Shown here: positions 17,672 to 26,964 of the stretch, piece after piece
How the letters are laid out: each line of letters starts with the position of its first letter
Position numbering within the stretch: the stretch's first letter is position 1
From: Leptolyngbyaceae cyanobacterium T60_A2020_046
GTDB taxonomy: Bacteria; Cyanobacteriota; Cyanobacteriia; Phormidesmidales; Phormidesmidaceae
Direction: 5' to 3'
Assembly (NCBI GenBank): GCA_015272155.1
Contig: JACYME010000114.1
Span: 1-33,207, forward strand
Length of the DNA stretch: 33,207 bases
Position numbers and translations under genes: made by a program
The notes under the pieces: generated by a model
What the model was told of the DNA's origin: nothing
Databases searched by the model: none
What the model saw: the letters and a program-made list of their open reading frames with translations, nothing else

Positions 17672-18595
17672 ATGAGACTGTCTTTTTTTGCTGAACGGAA
17701 GCGACCACTTTGGCACTTTCTGGTGCCGCCGATGCTGCTGTTATCTTTGGGGTTGCATGGTGTTCTGCTGTTTGTGCCCCTAGGCCCGTCGGATAGCGAT
17801 CTTCTGCCCCCACCGGATCCTGAAGATGATGGCATTTCCATTACGCGCATCGACCCGCCGCGATCGCCAGTTTCCGCTACAGCGACTGATGCCGCAAGCA
17901 CCCCAGGCACAACCCCAGATTCCGCGTCTACAAACCCACGAGGCAACGGCGCGCCAACATCATCTAACCCCAACCGCCCGGGGACAGGGGCAGGAAGTTC
18001 GTCCCAATCGCGTTCGACACCATCGCGCACCGGGAATGATACGACGCCTCCATCCACAACCGACCCATCCAATTCAGAGCCCCCAGACCTGACCGTTGAG
18101 GCTCCGGGCTCAACGCCAGCTTCCCCGAATCCGGTTGCGCCTTCCGTTGGAGCCGTAAGTCGTGAGGTTCCCCAAGCACTCCTTGACCTGATCGCGCAGT
18201 GGCGCGGTGACTATGCCTACAGTGCGGAGAATACCGCTGAAGTTGTGGCCCGTGAAAACCTCCGGGAATGGCTTGACAGCCTTCCATCTGGCCGAACCCC
18301 CCTGCAACCCCAGCAAATTCAAGACATTTCTCCCATTCAATATCGGCTTCGGGGGTGCTTACCCATTGCCCCAGGGGCTGCCTGGGTTGGAGTCATGGTG
18401 GATGATAGTGGCGCAATTGTTGGTGAACCCATGCTCCTAAAAAGTACGGGATACCCTATTTTTGACGCGCGATCGCTGCAACGTGCAGAGCGCCATCGCT
18501 TTGCGAGTGACAGTGCCGGAGCCTATATTCTTGAAATTCCGGTCACCTACGCTCGCGAGCAGTGTATTCAAATCCGAGAAAATGCTCTGCGCTAA
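17672..18595 (+). CDS. TonB-like protein with proline/serine-rich linker
   Basis: From the ATG at 17672 (307 aa) the protein has a short basic N-terminus, one membrane anchor (FLVPPMLLLSLGLHGVLLF) and a Pro/Ser/Thr-rich disordered region of about 120 residues. A C-terminal domain (about 160-307) contains WVGVMVDDSGAIVGEPMLLKSTGYPIFD and YILEIPVTY, the pattern of TonB/TolA-type C-terminal domains. TonB couples the inner-membrane proton gradient to outer-membrane receptors. No exbB, exbD or receptor gene is adjacent, and the C-terminus is divergent with a cysteine pair (RGCLP, EQCIQ), so another envelope role is possible. TTG at 17645 is an alternative start; GGGG before 17672 favours the ATG. 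It converges on map. Confidence 0.75.
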   Translation: MRLSFFAERKRPLWHFLVPPMLLLSLGLHGVLLFVPLGPSDSDLLPPPDPEDDGISITRIDPPRSPVSATATDAASTPGTTPDSASTNPRGNGAPTSSNPNRPGTGAGSSSQSRSTPSRTGNDTTPPSTTDPSNSEPPDLTVEAPGSTPASPNPVAPSVGAVSREVPQALLDLIAQWRGDYAYSAENTAEVVARENLREWLDSLPSGRTPLQPQQIQDISPIQYRLRGCLPIAPGAAWVGVMVDDSGAIVGEPMLLKSTGYPIFDARSLQRAERHRFASDSAGAYILEIPVTYAREQCIQIRENALR

Positions 18596-18618
18596 GGCGT
18601 TTCTCTGAAAGGCGATCG

Positions 18619-19452
18619 CTACAGCCCTGTCCGATCAGTCAGGATTTCATAGCCCGTCTCGGTGACTAAAACTGTGTGCTCAAACTGAGCTGATAGGGAG
18701 CGATCAAGGGTAACAACCGTCCAGCGATCGCTCAGGGTGCGAGTATGCTTACCCCCGGCATTCAAAATTGGCTCGATCGCCAGGGTCATCCCTGCTCGCA
18801 ACGTCACATTCGGCAATTCACGGGTGCGAAAGTTAAACACAGAGGGGGGCTCATGGAGGTTGCGCCCAACCCCATGCCCCACATAATCTTCCACGATGCT
18901 GTAGCCTCCCGCCTTGGCCACGTCCTCAATTGCCCCAGCAATATCCAGCAACGTATTCCCCGGTTTGACCTGGCTGATGCCCGCATAAAGGGCAGCCTCT
19001 GCCGTCTCCATCAACATTTGGGCCTTGGTGGCCAGCTTGCCAACGGCCAGGGTGATGCACGAGTCCCCATGAAAGCCGTTGTAGTAGGCTCCAGTATCAA
19101 CCTTCAGGACATCCCCAGCCCGAATCACTTTCCGCTGACGAGGAATGCCGTGCACCACTTCATCGTTAGTGCAGGCACAAATACTCGATGGGAAACCGTG
19201 ATATCCCTTGAAGCTCGGGGTTGCCCCCATTTCTCGAATGCGGCGCTCTGCATAGGCATCAAGGTCTGCTGTGGTCATCCCTGGCTCAACGCGATCGGCA
19301 ATTTCTTTGAGAACCGTTGCCACAATGCGGGCAGCCTGTCGCATTATGGCGATCTCTGCCTCGGTTTTGATCTCCACACCCTGCACGCGATTGGGCCGCA
19401 ATCGCCGCCCCTCATGTTCCGAGCGGGATAAGAGCTGTGACAAGAGATTCAT
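18619..19452 (-). CDS. map: Methionine aminopeptidase, type I
   Basis: MetAP removes the initiator methionine from nascent proteins, using two metal ions. The ligands are visible: two Asp ([18 protein letters not shown]), His ([13 protein letters not shown]), Glu (LAIEPILN) and Glu (FEHTVLV). The Cys/His-rich stretch before them ([16 protein letters not shown]) is the type I substrate pocket. I prefer the ATG at 19452 (277 aa, [10 protein letters not shown]), which matches the N-terminal extension I remember in this cyanobacterial subgroup. An ATG at 19497 would add 15 residues. The roughly 40-residue basic extension before the catalytic core may mediate ribosome docking (inference). It is divergent from rplS. 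Confidence 0.95.
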   Translation of the reverse strand: MNLLSQLLSRSEHEGRRLRPNRVQGVEIKTEAEIAIMRQAARIVATVLKEIADRVEPGMTTADLDAYAERRIREMGATPSFKGYHGFPSSICACTNDEVVHGIPRQRKVIRAGDVLKVDTGAYYNGFHGDSCITLAVGKLATKAQMLMETAEAALYAGISQVKPGNTLLDIAGAIEDVAKAGGYSIVEDYVGHGVGRNLHEPPSVFNFRTRELPNVTLRAGMTLAIEPILNAGGKHTRTLSDRWTVVTLDRSLSAQFEHTVLVTETGYEILTDRTGL

Positions 19453-19614
19453 AACCGCACGCAACCTAACAACATGAGATAATTGTCGCCGCCCCATGAC
19501 CTAAGGGGAAATTGCGAACAACAGGTGTGCTGATTGTAACTGTTTCATAGGCCACCACGGTGATTCGAGATTGACTGCCGCAGCCTCACCTTCGAGAAAT
19601 TCACCCATGAAGGG

Positions 19615-19643
19615 TAGACTATCCGCTGATGCTGGCCTATGAT
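19615..19643 (+). promoter_or_regulatory. Possible promoter of rplS
   Basis: TAGACT (19615-19620, 4 of 6 matches) and TATGAT (19638-19643) have a 17-bp spacer. They lie 28 bp upstream of the rplS ATG in the map/rplS divergent gap. Confidence 0.45.
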
Positions 19644-19670
19644 TAAAGACTGTGCGCTTTTTGGAAAACA

Positions 19671-20033
19671 ATGAACGCGGAAGAAGTTATCCGTTCACTT
19701 GAAGCGGAGCAATTAAAGCAAGATCTTCCTCAAATTTATGTGGGCGACACGGTTCGCGTGGGCGTTCGCATCCAGGAGGGGGGCAAAGAACGGATCCAAC
19801 CCTACGAAGGAACTGTCATTGCGAAGCGCAATGGTGGGATTAATGAAAGCATTACGGTGCGCCGAATCTTTCAAGGCGTTGGGGTTGAGCGGGTTTTCTT
19901 ACTCCATGCACCGCGAGTTGCTGACATCAAGGTGCTTCGGCGCGGCAAGGCCCGTCGGGCGAAGTTGTATTACCTGCGCGATCGCGTAGGCAAGGCAACT
20001 CGCTTGAAACAGCGGTTTGATCGCCCGTTGTAG
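19671..20033 (+). CDS. rplS: 50S ribosomal protein L19
   Basis: L19 sits at the 30S-50S interface. The 120 residues carry the family core: [51 protein letters not shown] and [16 protein letters not shown]. The gene is first in the run rplS-tRNA-Trp-secE-nusG-rplK-rplA-rplJ-rplL. Confidence 0.97.
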   Translation: MNAEEVIRSLEAEQLKQDLPQIYVGDTVRVGVRIQEGGKERIQPYEGTVIAKRNGGINESITVRRIFQGVGVERVFLLHAPRVADIKVLRRGKARRAKLYYLRDRVGKATRLKQRFDRPL

Positions 20034-20095
20034 CCCTTTTTCAGTCTTTCCAGTCCATGTTACGATAGGTATCCTGATTGGAGTTTCCCCCACAT

Positions 20096-20168
20096 GCGTC
20101 CTTAGTTCAGTTGGTAGAACGCAGGTCTCCAAAACCTGATGTCCGGGGTTCGAGTCCTCGAGGGCGCG
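20096..20168 (+). tRNA. trnW: tRNA-Trp (anticodon CCA)
   Basis: The 73-nt cloverleaf is complete. The acceptor stem is GCGTCCT/AGGGCGC with one G-U, the D arm GTTC/GAAC, the anticodon stem CAGGT/ACCTG with loop CTCCAAA (anticodon CCA at 20129-20131), and the T arm CGGGG/CCTCG with loop TTCGAGT. The discriminator is G, the tryptophan identity base. The 3' CCA is not encoded. The gene lies between rplS and secE. Confidence 0.97.
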
Positions 20169-20336
20169 CTGGGTTACGAAAGCAATATCGACCCAAAGGT
20201 TCAACACAGAAGGTTCCTTCATTCGTTGGATCTTTGGGTACGATAGTGTTTTGGGTGGCAACTCTGTGCAGGTCTCCTGTACTGGTTAGGCACGATTCGG
20301 TTTTGTTGAGTAGTTGCGAGGCTTGGGGCAGTCGCA

Positions 20337-20579
20337 GTGGTCAAGAAGGAAGCTGAAAAAGAATCGAAACGCGAGGCAGCCAGCGCTGGTTCTACAGGTG
20401 GCTTGGATATCGCAGGGTTCCTTAAGGGAACAAAAGAAGAGTTGACGAAGGTCGTTTGGCCCACTCGTCAGCAACTGATTAGTGAATCAGCAGCCGTGAT
20501 TTTAATGGTTAGCCTTTCAGCAACCTTAATTTATTTGGTTGATCAACTGTTCGGCTGGGCCTCAAAGCAGGTGTTCTGA
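20337..20579 (+). CDS. secE: Preprotein translocase subunit SecE
   Basis: This 80-aa single-span SecE clamps SecY in the Sec translocon. The signature LKGTKEELTKVVWPTRQQLI (29-48) is followed by one membrane segment (AAVILMVSLSATLIYLVDQL). The short one-helix form is normal for cyanobacteria. The GTG start at 20337 is preceded by TTGGGG. Its TGA overlaps the nusG ATG (TGATG), so translation of the two is probably coupled. Confidence 0.96.
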   Translation: MVKKEAEKESKREAASAGSTGGLDIAGFLKGTKEELTKVVWPTRQQLISESAAVILMVSLSATLIYLVDQLFGWASKQVF

Positions 20580-21211
20580 TGGCATTTGAAGATGAGTTCA
20601 CCCCTGAGGGTGGAGAAAAAGGCGTTGATCGCGCTGAAACTAACTCCAAGCAAGCTCGGTGGTATGCCGTTCAGGTTGCTTCAGGGTGTGAAAAAAAGGT
20701 CAAGGCAAGCTTAGAGCAGCGCTTACAGACCCTTGACGTGGCCGATCGCGTTCTGAAGATTGAAATTCCACAAACGCCAATCAAGCGCGTTCGGAAGGAT
20801 GGCAGTCATCAGAATGCTGAGGAAAAAGTCTTCCCTGGCTACGTTTTAATCAGCATGAAGCTGGATGATGAAGTTTGGCAGGTGGTGAAAAATACGCCCC
20901 ACGTCATCAACTTTGTGGGTGCTGAGCAACGCCGTGCCTATGGGCGGGGCCGGGGGCACGTTAAGCCCATGCCCCTCAGTCGTTCTGAGGTCGAGCGTAT
21001 CTTTAAGCAGACCCAGGAACAGAAGCCTGTCATCAAAGTGGATATGGAGGCGGGAGATCGCATCACGGTGCTATCTGGCCCCTTCAAAGACTTTGAGGGT
21101 GAGGTCATTGAGGTTAGCCCAGAACGCAGCAAGCTCAAGGCGCTACTGTCCATCTTTGGGCGCGACACCCCAGTGGAATTGGAGTTTAACCAGGTTCAGA
21201 AAGAGAGTTAA
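20579..21211 (+). CDS. nusG: Transcription termination/antitermination protein NusG
   Basis: The 210 residues comprise the NGN domain (from about residue 27, ARWYAVQVASGCEKKVKASL, to the INFVGAEQR region) and a C-terminal KOW domain (about 152-208, GDRITVLSGPFKDFEGEVIE). NusG binds RNA polymerase and modulates elongation, Rho termination and coupling to ribosomes. The N-terminal acidic tail and a basic insert before the KOW linker are modest. The gene overlaps secE by one base and is 3 bp from rplK. Confidence 0.97.
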   Translation: MAFEDEFTPEGGEKGVDRAETNSKQARWYAVQVASGCEKKVKASLEQRLQTLDVADRVLKIEIPQTPIKRVRKDGSHQNAEEKVFPGYVLISMKLDDEVWQVVKNTPHVINFVGAEQRRAYGRGRGHVKPMPLSRSEVERIFKQTQEQKPVIKVDMEAGDRITVLSGPFKDFEGEVIEVSPERSKLKALLSIFGRDTPVELEFNQVQKES

Positions 21212-21214
21212 TCG

Positions 21215-21640
21215 ATGGCAAAAAAGGTTGTCGCACTGATTAAGCTGGCGATTCCAGCCGGAAAAGCCAACCCTGCACCGCCAATTGGCCCGGCATTGGG
21301 TCAGCATGGTGTCAATATCATGGCGTTCTGTAAGGAATACAACGCTAGAACCGCAGACAAAGTGGGGCTGATCGTCCCCGTTGAGATTTCGGTATTTGAA
21401 GATCGGAGCTTTACCTTCGTTCTGAAGACACCTCCTGCTTCTGTTTTGATTAAGAAAGCGATCGGCATCGAGAAAGGTTCTGGCCAGCCCCAGAAGGTTA
21501 AAGTGGGTTCGATTACGCGCAGCCAGCTTCGTGAAATCGCAGAAACCAAAATGCCCGACTTGAACGCGAATGATGTTGAAGCAGCGATGCGCATCATCGA
21601 AGGTACTGCGCGCAACATGGGCGTTACAGTTGCCGACTAA
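21215..21640 (+). CDS. rplK: 50S ribosomal protein L11
   Basis: L11 forms the GTPase-associated centre with L10 and L7/L12. The 141 residues include [20 protein letters not shown] in the N-terminal domain and the rRNA-binding C-terminal domain, ending [11 protein letters not shown]. It starts 3 bp after nusG. Confidence 0.98.
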   Translation: MAKKVVALIKLAIPAGKANPAPPIGPALGQHGVNIMAFCKEYNARTADKVGLIVPVEISVFEDRSFTFVLKTPPASVLIKKAIGIEKGSGQPQKVKVGSITRSQLREIAETKMPDLNANDVEAAMRIIEGTARNMGVTVAD

Positions 21641-21748
21641 ATCGAAGAGATTGGTCATTTCGCCATCTCGATTCAGTCTTTCTGTTGTCAGTAGTCAATA
21701 CATAGGGGGGAGAGGGTTTTAGCTTCGCTAGTACCCCTGGAGGATGAA

Positions 21749-22459
21749 ATGGGTAAGAAAGTTTCAAAGCGCATGTTGGCGCTGCAAGAAAAGGTTCAAG
21801 ATCGACTTTATGAGCCTTTGGAAGCACTTGAGTTGTTGAAAGCAACTGCAACCGCAAAGTTTCCAGAATCCGCTGAGGCCCATATTCGCCTCGGTATTGA
21901 TCCGAAATATACCGATCAGCAACTGAGAACGACAGTTATTCTTCCGAAGGGAACCGGACAGACGGTTCGGATTGCGGTCATTGCTCGGGGTGAGAAAGTT
22001 ACCGAGGCGACCGAAGCTGGCGCAGATATTGCGGGTTCTGAGGAACTGATTGACGAAATTCAGAAGGGCATGATGGATTTTGATGTCTTGGTTGCCACAC
22101 CAGACATGATGCCCAAGGTTGCGAAGCTGGGTCGTCTGTTAGGCCCACGGGGTCTGATGCCTTCTCCGAAAGGTGGTACAGTCACCTTTGACTTGCCTCA
22201 AGCAATTGAAGAATTCAAAGCAGGTAAGTTAGAGTTCCGGGCTGATAAAACTGGGATTGTCCATGTTATGTTTGGCAAGGCGTCTTTCTCTGCACAGGAT
22301 TTGTTGGTCAATCTTAAAGCGTTGCAGGACTGTATTGACCGCAATAAGCCTTCTGGGGCAAAGGGGCGCTACTGGCGCACCGTTAACGTTGCATCTACGA
22401 TGGGGCCTGCAATCCCTCTAGATGTTAGCGCCTTGAGAGATTTCAAGCTGGCTGAATAG
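21749..22459 (+). CDS. rplA: 50S ribosomal protein L1
   Basis: L1 forms the mobile stalk near the E site and in other bacteria represses its own operon by binding mRNA. The 236 residues contain [20 protein letters not shown], the family signature. GGAGG at 21739-21743 lies 5 bp upstream of the ATG. The 108-bp gap after rplK could carry an L1-binding mRNA structure, but I could not identify one. Confidence 0.98.
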   Translation: MGKKVSKRMLALQEKVQDRLYEPLEALELLKATATAKFPESAEAHIRLGIDPKYTDQQLRTTVILPKGTGQTVRIAVIARGEKVTEATEAGADIAGSEELIDEIQKGMMDFDVLVATPDMMPKVAKLGRLLGPRGLMPSPKGGTVTFDLPQAIEEFKAGKLEFRADKTGIVHVMFGKASFSAQDLLVNLKALQDCIDRNKPSGAKGRYWRTVNVASTMGPAIPLDVSALRDFKLAE

Positions 22460-22765
22460 GTTTGCTTGATATCAAGATTTCACTGACTGGATTCTCACCC
22501 TGTTGAGGTTTATCTAACTCAAAACCTTTCACAACTGAATCAATCAAAGCCAAAGACAGCAGGGGCTAATTGAGTGCTGAAAAATCCTGCCGAGGTGGAT
22601 GACGCGATCGCAACTCACACACTAGGTTATGTGTGAATTGTTAGTTCTCGCCTGAGCCCCGGCCTGCACGCTGGGGCTTTTTGCTGAGATTGATGCAGAT
22701 GAATGGTGAGGAATCTAAGTGGAACAAGCTTCGTGAGTATCCCTGGGAAAAGGAGGTGAGACAAG
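22460..22765 (+). promoter_or_regulatory. rplJ leader region (possible L10 autoregulatory leader)
   Basis: This 306-bp gap has no gene and carries several stems upstream of rplJ: TTGAG/CTCAA near 22503-22523, CACAC/GTGTG near 22616-22634, and a terminator at 22655-22682. It ends with the strong Shine-Dalgarno AAAGGAGGTGA before the rplJ start. A leader with an internal terminator is how Bacillus rplJL is regulated by the L10-L12 complex. A similar mechanism here is inference. Confidence 0.5.
22655..22682 (+). terminator. Intrinsic terminator/attenuator before rplJ
   Basis: AGCCCC (22655-22660) pairs with GGGGCT (22673-22678), followed by a run of Ts continuing to 22682. It either ends the rplA transcript or works as an attenuator in the rplJ leader. 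Confidence 0.7.
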
Positions 22766-23299
22766 ATGGGGAGAACACTGGAGGATAAGAAGGCGATCGT
22801 TGCCGACCTCAAAGAGGCGTTAACCGATGTGCAGTTGACCTTTGTGATTGACTACAAAGGCTTATCTGTTGCTGAGTTGACCGACCTTCGTAATCGGCTA
22901 CGGGAAAAAGGAGGCTCCTGTAAAATTACCAAAAACACGCTCATGCACCTCGCGGTGGATGGTGATGAAAATTGGCAACCGATGCAGGCTTTCCTGAAGG
23001 ACTCTTCTGCCTTTCTATTGGTCAAAGAGGACGTAGGCGGTGCCGTCAAAGCCTATAAAGAGTTCCAAAAAGCCACTAAGAAAACCGAGTTGCGCGGCGG
23101 CGTCATGGAAGGGCGTGCCCTTTCCAAAGAACAAGTCGAGGCCCTCGGTGATTTGCCCTCAAAAGAGCAGCTATACGCTCAAATCGCAGGCGCAATCAAT
23201 GCTCTGGCAACCAAGGTTGCTGTTGGCATCAAGGAAGTGCCGTCCTCGTTGGCGCGTGGCATTAAAGCGGTGTCTGAACAAGGCAGCGATGCTGCGTAG
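22766..23299 (+). CDS. rplJ: 50S ribosomal protein L10
   Basis: L10 anchors the L7/L12 dimers to 23S rRNA. The 177 residues include the N-terminal rRNA-binding domain (LTFVIDYKGLSVAELTDLRN, KITKNTLMHLAV) and the C-terminal helix that binds L7/L12. AAAGGAGGTGAG just upstream supports the start. It lies 86 bp before rplL. Confidence 0.97.
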   Translation: MGRTLEDKKAIVADLKEALTDVQLTFVIDYKGLSVAELTDLRNRLREKGGSCKITKNTLMHLAVDGDENWQPMQAFLKDSSAFLLVKEDVGGAVKAYKEFQKATKKTELRGGVMEGRALSKEQVEALGDLPSKEQLYAQIAGAINALATKVAVGIKEVPSSLARGIKAVSEQGSDAA

Positions 23300-23385
23300 G
23301 GCTTCAGGCCAAGTTAGGTGTCTGTTGAGCTTGGCACCAATGTTTGAGTGAGTTTTATCGTTCCACACTGAAGGAGAATCAAACC

Positions 23386-23775
23386 ATGTCTGCTGTAACT
23401 GATGAAATTTTGGAAAAGTTAAAGTCTCTGACGCTGCTGGAGGCTGCTGACCTCGTTAAGCAAATTGAAGAAACCTTTGGCGTGAGCGCTGCGGCTCCTG
23501 TTGGCGGCATGATGATGGCGGCTCCTGGCGCTGCTGCTCCTGCTGAAGCCGAAGAAGAGAAGACTGAGTTTGATGTCGTTCTCGAAGAAGTACCCGCAGA
23601 CAAGAAGATTGCTGTTCTGAAGGTTGTGCGCGCGCTGACTGGCCTAGGCTTGAAAGAAGCGAAGGAAATGGTTGAGTCGGCACCCAAAGCAGTTAAAGAG
23701 GCAGTTGCTAAGGCCGATGCAGAAGATGCCAAGAAGCAGCTTGAAGAAGCTGGTGCTAAGGTCTCGGTGAAGTAG
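23386..23775 (+). CDS. rplL: 50S ribosomal protein L7/L12
   Basis: L7/L12 is the multimeric stalk protein that recruits translation GTPases. From the ATG at 23386 it has 129 residues: an N-terminal dimerisation domain, an Ala/Pro hinge (about 38-56) and the factor-binding domain with [26 protein letters not shown] at 23371-23376 supports this start over an upstream in-frame one at 23344. Confidence 0.98.
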   Translation: MSAVTDEILEKLKSLTLLEAADLVKQIEETFGVSAAAPVGGMMMAAPGAAAPAEAEEEKTEFDVVLEEVPADKKIAVLKVVRALTGLGLKEAKEMVESAPKAVKEAVAKADAEDAKKQLEEAGAKVSVK

Positions 23776-23802
23776 TCTTAGGTCATTGAATGACTTTATG
23801 AC

Positions 23803-23839
23803 ACAGCCCAGCCTCTTGAAGAGGCTGGGCTGTTTTTTT
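23803..23839 (+). terminator. Strong intrinsic terminator after rplL
   Basis: ACAGCCCAGCCTC (23803-23815), loop TTGAA, and GAGGCTGGGCTGT (23821-23833) form a 13-bp perfect stem, followed by TTTTTT. It closes the secE-rplL cluster; rpoB does not follow. Confidence 0.95.
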
Positions 23840-23941
23840 GTCGGCTGTTTTTTGTCGGCTGCTCAGTGATTCACCACTGCCTAGGCTTGACGCCTACAAC
23901 CGAGGATAGTCATTCATTCGTGTCAGTGAGTGTCTCACATG

Positions 23942-25555
23942 CTATTCCCACTCGATGGTGCCAGGGGGCTTTGAAGTGATGTCGTAGACGACCCGGTTCA
24001 CTCCGGCAACTTCATTCACGATGCGGTTTGAGATAGCTTCGAGCAGATCATAGGGAGCCCGTGACCAGTCGGCGGTCATCCCGTCTTCGCTAGAGACTAA
24101 CCGCAACACAATCGGATAAGCGTAGGTGCGCTGATCGCCCATCACCCCAACGCTGCGCACTGGAAGCAGCACTGCAAATGCTTGCCAAAAGTCGTGGTAA
24201 AGACCTCGATTGCGAATCTCTTCGCGCACGATGTAGTCGGCATCGCGCAGGATGTCGAGTTTTTCTTCGGTGACTTCACCCAGGATACGAATGGCTAAAC
24301 CTGGGCCTGGGAAGGGATGCCGACGCACGATTTCTTCGGGAAGGCCGACCGATCGCCCGACTTTCCGTACCTCGTCTTTAAATAACTTGCGCAGGGGTTC
24401 GACTAGCTTGAATTGAAGATCTTTCGGCAATCCACCAACGTTGTGGTGGCTTTTGATTTTGACGGCAACTCGTTCCCCGGTTTTTGGATCGATATTGGTG
24501 TCGGCGGACTCAATCACATCTGGATAGAGGGTGCCTTGGGCAAGGTAGTCGAAGGGGCCAAGACGCTTGGATTCTTCTTCAAAAACGCGGATGAATTCGT
24601 GGCCGATGCGTTTGCGCTTTTCTTCAGGATCGGTCACACCTTCAACAATTTTCAGGAAGCGATCGCGGGCATTAATGTACTGCACTGGGATGTGAAACTG
24701 CTGGTAGAAAAGTTCCACCAACCGTTCGGGCTCTTCCTTTCGCATAAAGCCCTGGTCGATAAACATGCAGGTAAGCTGATCCCCGATCGCCTGATGCAGC
24801 AAAAAGGCAAGCGTCGAGGAATCAACCCCGCCTGAGAGAGCCAGCAACACCCGTTTATCTCCCACCTTGGCCCGGACTTCGCGAATGGCCTCTTCGACAA
24901 ATGCTTCTGTCGTCCAGGTTGGTTGGCATTTACAGATGTGATAAACAAAGTTGCGGATCAAGGCTTGCCCGCCCTCGGAATGAACCACCTCGGGGTGAAA
25001 CTGCACGCCATAAAGCTTACGCTGGTGGTCGGCGATCGCGGCGCTGGGTGTATTGTCAGTGTGGGCCAGAACCTCAAATCCTTCGGGCATCTGGGTGACA
25101 GAATCTCCGTGGCTCATCCACATGGTGGTGCCATCCGCTACATTCGTCAGCAAATCCGTTGGATCATCAATATGCAGCGATGCCTTGCCATACTCACCGC
25201 GCTCGGCCCGTTCAACTTGGCCACCAAGCTGCTGCACCATGAGTTGCATGCCATAGCAAACCCCCAAAATGGGAACCCCCAGTTCCCAAATGGCTGGGTC
25301 ACAATGGGGGGCGCGCTCGTCATAGACGGAACTTGGGCCACCGGAAAGGATGATGCCCTTAGGGTTGAGCTGTTTGAGCTGCTCTGCTGTGGTGCGATAG
25401 GAGAGCACCTCAGAATAGACCTCCGTTTCGCGGATGCGGCGGGCAATCAGCTCAGAATATTGAGAGCCAAAGTCGAGGATGAGCAGCATTTGTCTGTTGA
25501 TCTCAGTCAAACCAGCGTCGTTGGGGGTGGAGGGATTTTCTGTTTGAAGGGTCAC
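23942..25555 (-). CDS. guaA: GMP synthase (glutamine-hydrolysing)
   Basis: GuaA converts XMP to GMP using glutamine and ATP. The 537 residues hold a class I glutamine amidotransferase domain with Cys100 (GVCYGMQ) and the His187/Glu189 pair ([11 protein letters not shown]). The ATP pyrophosphatase domain has the P-loop SGGVDSS (241-247), and the dimerisation domain ends [10 protein letters not shown]. The start is a GTG at 25555, giving a 22-residue lead-in before [12 protein letters not shown]. It is convergent with rplL. Confidence 0.98.
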   Translation of the reverse strand: MTLQTENPSTPNDAGLTEINRQMLLILDFGSQYSELIARRIRETEVYSEVLSYRTTAEQLKQLNPKGIILSGGPSSVYDERAPHCDPAIWELGVPILGVCYGMQLMVQQLGGQVERAERGEYGKASLHIDDPTDLLTNVADGTTMWMSHGDSVTQMPEGFEVLAHTDNTPSAAIADHQRKLYGVQFHPEVVHSEGGQALIRNFVYHICKCQPTWTTEAFVEEAIREVRAKVGDKRVLLALSGGVDSSTLAFLLHQAIGDQLTCMFIDQGFMRKEEPERLVELFYQQFHIPVQYINARDRFLKIVEGVTDPEEKRKRIGHEFIRVFEEESKRLGPFDYLAQGTLYPDVIESADTNIDPKTGERVAVKIKSHHNVGGLPKDLQFKLVEPLRKLFKDEVRKVGRSVGLPEEIVRRHPFPGPGLAIRILGEVTEEKLDILRDADYIVREEIRNRGLYHDFWQAFAVLLPVRSVGVMGDQRTYAYPIVLRLVSSEDGMTADWSRAPYDLLEAISNRIVNEVAGVNRVVYDITSKPPGTIEWE

Positions 25556-25733
25556 GGTCAGAATCCTGTAAGCGTCTGGGAGTTGGACTCAAAGGAGGCA
25601 TCGCTGCCTTGAAAAGTCACTTTGTCTTGACGAGATTTAGAAAAGAAGACAACGTCGGCTGCCAGTGAAGCTTGCCGCCAGCGATCGCCAGGTCTTAAAA
25701 ACAGTAAAAAATATTCTTACTAGCTTAGCAAAG

Positions 25734-26882
25734 CTACGGAAGAAGGGAATGCCCCCGTTCGCTGGCTTGAATCACCTGGCGCTGTCGGTCAAAGAGTACC
25801 GTGCCCACGGTGACCGAGCGATCGCTGTGGGTGCGAATGTAGTCCATCGCCCGTTGGTCAACCCGTTCTGCCAAGGTGCGATAGATGCGCGACACCCATG
25901 TCGTCCCCCCTTGCGCATCCAGACGGCGCAGGTGGGTCAGCCCCGCCTCAACCGTGGGAGCATTGAGTAAGGTTTGCACTGACGGAGTGGGTAACCCCTC
26001 AGCGGCAGCGATCGCGCTCAAAATTTCCTGTCGCCCGTCAGCGACGTGATGATGGGTGTGAAAAATGCCGCCCGCCAGCTTGATGAGCTTGCCGTGGTAG
26101 CCCAGTAGCAGAATGGACTCCACGCCACACATCCCCGCCTCAACCAGCATCGGCCCCAGCCAATTGGCGGTTTTGACGCGGCGATCGCCCTCAATTCCTA
26201 GCTTGAGGGCAAGATCGAGGCCGTTTTCTCCCAAACAAAACACCAGCGACCGATGACGAGCAGCCTGAGATCGCAGCGCTTGGCGAAACTTATCCAGTTG
26301 GCTGGGAGCGCTGAGGGGTTGTGCAATGCCCGCCGTACCCAACAGTGACAGCCCCTCAACCACGCCAAAGGCCGCATTGGAGGTGCGGAGCGCCAGCGAT
26401 CGCCCCTCCGGCAAGATCACGGTCACTCGGATTTTTTGGCCTGGAGTTAGCCGAGTCGCCAAATTCGTCTGGAGAATCTGCCGGGCATAGCGATAGATAG
26501 CAGGGCGATCGCCCGCCGCTGTTTGGCGACCAATTCCCTCGCCACCGAGAATCTCGATGGACTCCGATTGCTCAGCCCCCGCCCAGGCCACCACTGCCCA
26601 CACGGGCGTGTCGCGGGTGAGATCCAAATTGTCACCGGGATCACTGCGGGTAATGGCAAGGACGGAACCATCTGGCAAGGGAGCCACCTGCTCAATCGGA
26701 ACGGTTACCGTCCGAGCAGGTTCGATGAGATCGAGGGAAACCCGCGATCGCGCCTCCCCCTGTTGCAAATAATCCAGCGCCGCGATCGCACTCGCACAGG
26801 CAAACACTGGCAGGGTAAACCCTGCCCGAGGAGCTGCGGTTGGGCACTGTGGATCTGTTGGCGAGGTCTGCGCTTCAGGCAT
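25734..26882 (-). CDS. cbiD: Cobalt-precorrin-5B C1-methyltransferase CbiD
   Basis: CbiD methylates C1 of cobalt-precorrin-5B, with SAM, in the anaerobic corrin pathway. The 382 residues carry the family landmarks: an N-terminal AGFTLPVFACASAIAAL, GEGIGRQTAAGD, GRSLALRTSNAAFGVVEGLSLLGTAGIA, and a C-terminal VESILLLGYHGKLIKLAGGIFHTHHHVADGR core. The N-terminal motif differs from the TTGTCA-like form of enteric CbiD, as in other cyanobacteria. It lies 178 bp upstream of guaA on the same strand. No cobalamin riboswitch is visible in the 82-bp gap to moaA. No other cob/cbi gene is present in the window. Confidence 0.95.
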   Translation of the reverse strand: MPEAQTSPTDPQCPTAAPRAGFTLPVFACASAIAALDYLQQGEARSRVSLDLIEPARTVTVPIEQVAPLPDGSVLAITRSDPGDNLDLTRDTPVWAVVAWAGAEQSESIEILGGEGIGRQTAAGDRPAIYRYARQILQTNLATRLTPGQKIRVTVILPEGRSLALRTSNAAFGVVEGLSLLGTAGIAQPLSAPSQLDKFRQALRSQAARHRSLVFCLGENGLDLALKLGIEGDRRVKTANWLGPMLVEAGMCGVESILLLGYHGKLIKLAGGIFHTHHHVADGRQEILSAIAAAEGLPTPSVQTLLNAPTVEAGLTHLRRLDAQGGTTWVSRIYRTLAERVDQRAMDYIRTHSDRSVTVGTVLFDRQRQVIQASERGHSLLP

Positions 26883-26964
26883 GTTTTAACAATGTGAATG
26901 TTGCTAAAGTAGGCACAACACTATTCAATCAATTCGTGTCCATCACTGCCATTGCCCAGCGCCC

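Noticed and set aside
26883-26964. A cobalamin or molybdenum-cofactor riboswitch between cbiD and moaA
   Set aside because: The 82-bp gap is too short for either aptamer and shows no conserved box.
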